This document shows positions 60,046 through 64,000 of a stretch of DNA of 64,000 nt, piece after piece (within the stretch, counting starts at the first letter, position 1; every line of letters begins with the position of its first letter). Source of the stretch: Deinococcus radiophilus (GTDB lineage: Bacteria > Deinococcota > Deinococci > Deinococcales > Deinococcaceae). Both the position numbers and the translations under genes were made by a program. The notes below the pieces were generated by a model. It made no database searches and was not told the origin of the DNA. It saw only the letters and a list, made by a program, of their open reading frames with translations. The stretch is taken from the NCBI RefSeq assembly GCF_020889625.1, contig NZ_CP086380.1, positions 1,259,001-1,323,000 of the forward strand. Direction: 5' to 3'.

Positions 60046-60699
60046 TCAGTCATCTTCCATCGGGTAATCACGCGAGGCATTGACCGCCAGCGAGATCAGG
60101 TAGGCATACAGGGCCGCCACCCCAAGTAGAACCACCCAGCCGGACAGCGTGCCGACCCTAGCAGTGTCCACAAAGGTTTCCAGGCTGATCGGCGTGTTGC
60201 GGGGATAGCTGGTCGCCAGCTTGGCCAACCAGGCCATCAGTACGGCCGCGTAGATCCACAGATAGTTGCGCTTGAGTCGCCAGCCCAGCGCTTCAGAAAC
60301 GCTGATGGGGCTGCGCGGCTTGGCCAGTTCACCCAGCAGGAACTGGTGCCAGCCTGCGTCCACATGGTCTCCCAGAATGGCCGGGTAAAAGAAGCGCTCC
60401 ATGATCCGCACGCGGTGGTGAGCGATCTCGTAAGAGCGAAAGCGCCGGGCCTCAAGCCGCAAAAAGTAGAAGTTGAGGAACATGGCAAACAGAAACGTGG
60501 CGTGGCTGTGCTCGTCGTTTCCCATCGCAAAGCTGGCAATACCCGCCGTGGTCACCACCGCCCAGTTGGTCGTGTTGTCCAGGCGCTGGCGGTAGCTGAC
60601 CATCTTGTAGGACTCACCCCGGTAAAGGTGAATCAGGGCGTTGGCCGAGTTGCCGTTGTAGTGGCTGGCAGTAATGGTGCTCTGGCGCGGGTCGGTCAT
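60046..60699 (-). CDS. DUF2270 family membrane protein
   Basis: A 217-residue protein with about four hydrophobic segments: [45 protein letters not shown] and [19 protein letters not shown]. The segment [29 protein letters not shown] and [24 protein letters not shown] match DUF2270, whose function is unknown. The ATG at 60699 lies 8 nt after TAGGCT and GGAGG. Confidence 0.85.
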   Translation of the reverse strand: MTDPRQSTITASHYNGNSANALIHLYRGESYKMVSYRQRLDNTTNWAVVTTAGIASFAMGNDEHSHATFLFAMFLNFYFLRLEARRFRSYEIAHHRVRIMERFFYPAILGDHVDAGWHQFLLGELAKPRSPISVSEALGWRLKRNYLWIYAAVLMAWLAKLATSYPRNTPISLETFVDTARVGTLSGWVVLLGVAALYAYLISLAVNASRDYPMEDD

Positions 60700-60751
60700 T
60701 CGCCTCCAGCCTAGAGCATGGCAGGCAGGGCGCGGGCAGATCAGGCAGCCG

Positions 60752-61402
60752 CTACTGCAAGAAAGGATTGGTCTGACGCTCGCGTCCCACCGTGGTGGCC
60801 GGACCGTGACCGGGATAAACGGCCGTATCGTCTGGCAACGTAAGCAGCTCGGCGCGGATGCCACTGAGCAACTGTGGATGGTTGCCCCCAGGCAGATCGG
60901 TACGCCCGATGCTGCCCGCAAATAGGGTGTCGCCCGCAATCACGAAGCCCTGGCCCACAAAGACCACATGGCCCGCTGCATGGCCGGGCAATTCACGTGC
61001 GGTCAAACTGAGGTCGCCCGCCGTAAAAAGCTGTCCCTGGCTGATTGCATGGTCGGGGGCCGCCGGTTGGACGAACGGCAACCCGAACAGCGCTGCCCGC
61101 GCCTTGCCGCTGTCATAGTCGGTTCGGTCAAGCGGATGCAGGTACACCGGAACATTCAGCGCCTCACGCACCGGCTGCACCGCGCCGATGTGATCGAAAT
61201 GTGCGTGGGTCAGCAAAATGGCCTGCACCGTGACCCCACTCTGGCGCACCAGGTCCAGAATGCGCCCGGCATCGTCGCCCGGATCAATCAAAAAGCCCCG
61301 CTGCTGCGCCCCAGCAACAAGCAAACAGTTTTCCTGCAGCGGGCCAGTCGGCAGACTCCAGATGCGTATCTCTCCGTGGGTGGTGGGCTGCGGCAGCGTC
61401 AT
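60752..61402 (-). CDS. MBL-fold metallo-hydrolase (glyoxalase II-like, copy 1)
   Basis: A 216-residue metallo-beta-lactamase-fold hydrolase. The metal motif [10 protein letters not shown] (HxHxDH) is followed by [14 protein letters not shown] (H), [20 protein letters not shown] (D) and [12 protein letters not shown] (H), the complete dinuclear set of the glyoxalase II-like YcbL branch. The substrate is not determined. TACACT lies 7 nt before the ATG, leaderless start. A paralogue follows upstream on the same strand. Confidence 0.92.
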   Translation of the reverse strand: MTLPQPTTHGEIRIWSLPTGPLQENCLLVAGAQQRGFLIDPGDDAGRILDLVRQSGVTVQAILLTHAHFDHIGAVQPVREALNVPVYLHPLDRTDYDSGKARAALFGLPFVQPAAPDHAISQGQLFTAGDLSLTARELPGHAAGHVVFVGQGFVIAGDTLFAGSIGRTDLPGGNHPQLLSGIRAELLTLPDDTAVYPGHGPATTVGRERQTNPFLQ

Positions 61403-61520
61403 GCCGGTCAGTGTAGAGCAGTTCTCCGGAGTGCGCCTGCACGCACAAAGCACCCTGGCCCACACTACGTCGCGCCTTGTTCCTGCGAGTCCGGCTTCTC
61501 TCGCTGGTCAGTGGCAGGCT

Positions 61521-62216
61521 CTAGACCAGATGGCGGCGAAACAGAGGTTGCCCACGCTCAGCGCCCACGGTGGTCGGCGCGCCGTGACCGGGATAAATCA
61601 CCGTGTCTGGCGGTAAGCTGAGCAGCTCATGTACGATGCCAGCGATCAGCTGTAAGCGGTCCGCCCCCGGCAGGTTGGTGGGCGCAATCGCCCCAGCAAA
61701 CAGGGTGTCTCCCGCCAGTACGAAGCCGTCTCCCACCCATACCACATGCCCCGGCGAGTGGCCGGGCAGCTCGCGGGCCGTTAGGGTGACGGCACCCGCC
61801 GTGAACACTTGCCCCTGATGAATGGCCTTATCCGGCAGGGCCGGCGGCTGGAAGTTCGTGACTCCGAAGGTCTGTGCCAGTGCGGCTGCGCCCACGTAAT
61901 TGTCCAGCTCGGCAGGGTGCAGATAGACCGAGACGTCCAGTTCTTCACGCAGTGGCTGCACCGCCCCGATATGGTCGTAATGCGCGTGTGTGAGCAACAT
62001 GGCCTGCACCTCTGCCCCACTCCCCTGAACCATTCGCAGGATTTGCTGGGCGTCCGAGCCGGGGTCAATCAGCAGCCCCATGCCCGCTGCATCTGTGACC
62101 AGCAAGCAGTTCTGGTTCAGTGGCCCGGTGGCGAGGCAGCGCACCCAGGCCGCGCCATGCTGCACCGGGTCCAACTGGTTGTAGGCCAGCGGGGCCAGAT
62201 CAAGCACGGTCCACAC
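61521..62216 (-). CDS. MBL-fold metallo-hydrolase (glyoxalase II-like, copy 2)
   Basis: A 231-residue paralogue of the downstream gene with the same metal set: [45 protein letters not shown] and [13 protein letters not shown]. It has an N-terminal extension of about 25 residues. The GTG start at 62216 overlaps the end of holB by 17 bp, so it is coupled to holB. The two copies are a likely tandem duplication. Confidence 0.9.
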   Translation of the reverse strand: MWTVLDLAPLAYNQLDPVQHGAAWVRCLATGPLNQNCLLVTDAAGMGLLIDPGSDAQQILRMVQGSGAEVQAMLLTHAHYDHIGAVQPLREELDVSVYLHPAELDNYVGAAALAQTFGVTNFQPPALPDKAIHQGQVFTAGAVTLTARELPGHSPGHVVWVGDGFVLAGDTLFAGAIAPTNLPGADRLQLIAGIVHELLSLPPDTVIYPGHGAPTTVGAERGQPLFRRHLV

Positions 62217-63150
62217 CCAGGGCCGCCCGCGCCGCCAGGCCGAACACCATGAAGCTCAGCGCCGGATTGGCGTAGGCTTCGAGCGCCCGTTCCAGAGCAG
62301 CCAAGGCCGTGTCCAGCCCTGCGCGTGCCGGAGCAGGCTCGGCGCGCCATACGGAGCGCAGCGCCTCGGCGTGCCAGGGGGTCCAATGGCTTTCCAGCTC
62401 GGCGGCAGCGTCCAGGGTGGGCAACATGCCCTCACGCAGCGCCATGTGAAAGCCAGCAGCCTGTCCCAGCGCTGTGCCTACCTCCGCCGCATGGTCCAGC
62501 ACTTCCGGGCGACCTGCCGCCAAAGCGACCAATTCGTCCGGGTCCAGGTCGTCCGGGCCGCTGCGCCGGGCCAGTTCCTCGTGCATGGCAGCGTCACTCA
62601 GGGGCGGCACACTCAGGCGGGTGCTGCGGCTCACGATGGTCGGAATCACGGCGCGCACATCGGCGGCCAGCAGTAAGAAGCGGGCGCCATGGGGCGGCTC
62701 CTCAATCAGCTTGAGCAGGGCGTTGGCGGCCTCCGGCCCCAGGAACTCGGCCCCGCGAATCAGCACGGCACGGCGGGCGTAGGTGGGGCGCACCTCCAGA
62801 AATTCAAGCACGTGGGTGTCGTATTCGCGGCGGTCGTCGCGGCTCTGCACCACCGCGCCCACCGGAATAATCCGGCGACGCGCGGCCCGGCCCGTACCGG
62901 TCGTCTCACGGGGAGACAGTTCCAGCAAGTCGGGGTGTGCTCCTGCCGCCAGCCCCCGGCAGCTGGGACACACGCCGCAGGCCTCGCCGCCCATGCCACG
63001 CTGACCAGTACAGTTCAGCGCAGCGAATACCGCCAGCGCCAACGCCCGCTGTCCACCGTACTCGGCCCCGGTCAGCAGCAGGGCGTTGCCACGCGCAGCG
63101 GTGGCCTGTTCCAGTAAGGGCAGATGGGCCTGGGGCAGGGTGGGCAACAC
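62200..63150 (-). CDS. holB: DNA polymerase III subunit delta' (clamp loader)
   Basis: A 316-residue delta' subunit of the clamp loader. It has [24 protein letters not shown] at the site of Walker A (degenerate, as usual for delta'), the zinc-binding [27 protein letters not shown], and [12 protein letters not shown] with [11 protein letters not shown] (SRS/sensor region). TAAACT ends 7 nt before the GTG at 63150, chosen as start instead of TTG at 63156. An MBL-fold gene overlaps its end. Confidence 0.93.
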   Translation of the reverse strand: MLPTLPQAHLPLLEQATAARGNALLLTGAEYGGQRALALAVFAALNCTGQRGMGGEACGVCPSCRGLAAGAHPDLLELSPRETTGTGRAARRRIIPVGAVVQSRDDRREYDTHVLEFLEVRPTYARRAVLIRGAEFLGPEAANALLKLIEEPPHGARFLLLAADVRAVIPTIVSRSTRLSVPPLSDAAMHEELARRSGPDDLDPDELVALAAGRPEVLDHAAEVGTALGQAAGFHMALREGMLPTLDAAAELESHWTPWHAEALRSVWRAEPAPARAGLDTALAALERALEAYANPALSFMVFGLAARAALGVDRA

Positions 63151-63223
63151 AAACAACAGTTTAGTGGATGGTTCTAAGAAAGCTTGGGGTCAGCAGTGGC
63201 CCAATGGATTGCTGGCGTCTTCT

Positions 63224-63706
63224 TTACTCGCCTTGATAGCGCCGCCAGGCCAGATAGAACTCGGCGGCCTGCGGAGCGGTGACTTCCGGCACATACACCT
63301 GGGTTTCGGCACAGTCCCCGCCCTCCAGGCGCAGGGTCAGGCCCGGGCAGGACCGCGCCAGACCGTGAATCTGCTGCTGATGCCGCAGATGTGTCAGCGC
63401 GGCAGTCAGCAGCAAGGCAGCACCGGGCAGGCCCAGGGTCAGTGTTTCGGGCCAAGTGGGAAGCGGCGCGGCGCCCATCGGCAGGGCCACCAGAGCCACG
63501 GCCACTCCCGTCGCTGGCGCCGTGACCGGCGGACGGGCCGTATCGGTGCCGAACCAGACTCCCTGAATCTGCTCCGGGTGGCCTCGCAGCGGCCCCACTT
63601 GAAAGTGGCGGCGCGTCAGAAACACGCTGCCTGGCCCTGGCAGAGGCACCAACTGACCCGGTGTGGCCGTGTTCATGTGCCCATGCTGCGGCTCCCACGT
63701 CAGCAT
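63224..63706 (-). CDS. Small membrane protein, DUF6232-like
   Basis: A 160-residue protein with [24 protein letters not shown] near the N-terminus, a pattern resembling DUF6232, followed by two hydrophobic segments ([16 protein letters not shown] and [19 protein letters not shown]) and a C-terminal [27 protein letters not shown]. Function unknown. The start is uncertain (ATG at 63706, 63676 or further upstream). The gene is divergent to the SDR gene at the right edge. Confidence 0.6.
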   Translation of the reverse strand: MLTWEPQHGHMNTATPGQLVPLPGPGSVFLTRRHFQVGPLRGHPEQIQGVWFGTDTARPPVTAPATGVAVALVALPMGAAPLPTWPETLTLGLPGAALLLTAALTHLRHQQQIHGLARSCPGLTLRLEGGDCAETQVYVPEVTAPQAAEFYLAWRRYQGE

Positions 63707-63719
63707 GACATCATGCCCC

Positions 63720-64000
63720 ATGTCAGGTAAGCAGCAGGGATATGGAGGGCGGCGGGTGGTGGTCCTGACCGGGGCCAGCAGCGGCATCGGCGCAGCGGCA
63801 GCGCAGGAACTGAGCGCCCGCGGCCACGCCCTGGTGCTGGTCGCCCGGCGGCGCGAGCAACTGCATCAGCTGGCCCGGCAACTGGACCCCAGCGGCACAC
63901 GCGTGATGGCCATACCCGCCGACGTGAGCGATCCTGCGGACCGTGCAGCCCTGATTGGCGCGGCGCTGGCACACTTTGGGAGAATAGACGTCCTGATCAA
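63720..64000 (+). CDS. SDR-family NAD(P)-dependent oxidoreductase (5' part only)
   Basis: The first 93 codons of a short-chain dehydrogenase/reductase. The dinucleotide motif is [15 protein letters not shown] (TGxxxGxG), followed by [19 protein letters not shown] with the cofactor-selecting arginines (probably NADP), [13 protein letters not shown] (D at the adenine pocket) and GRIDVLIN just at the window edge. The catalytic YxxxK lies beyond it, so substrate is unknown. Confidence 0.9.
   Translation, partial: MSGKQQGYGGRRVVVLTGASSGIGAAAAQELSARGHALVLVARRREQLHQLARQLDPSGTRVMAIPADVSDPADRAALIGAALAHFGRIDVLI

Overview
The window is a chromosomal segment of a Deinococcus species. The strongest evidence is a ddrB gene (Deinococcus-specific single-strand DNA-binding protein) with a radiation/desiccation response motif (RDRM) upstream. 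Supporting signs are high G+C content, a single very long TamB-type gene of about 3,566 codons typical of diderm Deinococcota, an L19 gene with an extended acidic tail, and many genes whose start codon lies only 6-7 nt after a TANNNT promoter box (leaderless style). No tRNA, rRNA, CRISPR array, prophage or replication origin was seen.

Layout. 0.2-4.2 kb: PLP aminotransferase, flavin-type oxidase, HD hydrolase and an unrecognised 500-codon gene. 4.2-9.6 kb: a suf Fe-S assembly locus on the minus strand (sufC, sufB, three small uncharacterised genes, sufD), with a palindrome upstream of sufC. 9.7-13.5 kb: DUF58, MoxR and a DUF4129 gene cut off by an IS4-family element. 13.5-19.7 kb: an A+T-rich lipoprotein gene, DUF368, mgsA, glyA, a protoglobin plus roadblock pair, rpoZ, trmL and ispF. 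20-30.7 kb: the giant tamB. 30.9-34.3 kb: ABC exporter and envelope proteins. 34.3-39.1 kb: mutL, a small gene and mutS. 39.5-43.4 kb: rplM-rpsI, two tandem HAD phosphatases, dut (with a small MITE-like repeat at its promoter) and rplS. 43.6-49.5 kb: alpha/beta hydrolase, lipB-lipA, divergent marR/DMT transporter, and a rimB-like protease with rimK. 49.6-53.6 kb: GNAT acetyltransferase and ribD-ribE-ribBA under an FMN riboswitch. 53.7-59.3 kb: kptA with a nuclease-like gene, metK, a phosphoribosyltransferase and two paralogous lipoprotein hydrolases. 59.3-64 kb: ddrB, DUF2270, two MBL hydrolases, holB, a small gene and the start of an SDR gene.

The genes are mostly core metabolism, cofactor synthesis (riboflavin, lipoate, Fe-S, SAM, isoprenoid), translation and DNA repair (mutS, mutL, dut, holB, ddrB). 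Accessory material is limited: the IS element with its neighbours, the three-gene insert in the suf locus, the MITE-like repeat, and possibly the kptA-nuclease pair. I did not find a clear-cut undescribed multigene defence or mobile system. The most interesting leads are the insert inside suf, the protoglobin-roadblock pair, the kptA-nuclease pair, the repeat at the dut promoter, the nested palindrome between marR and the transporter, and the repeat block inside TamB.
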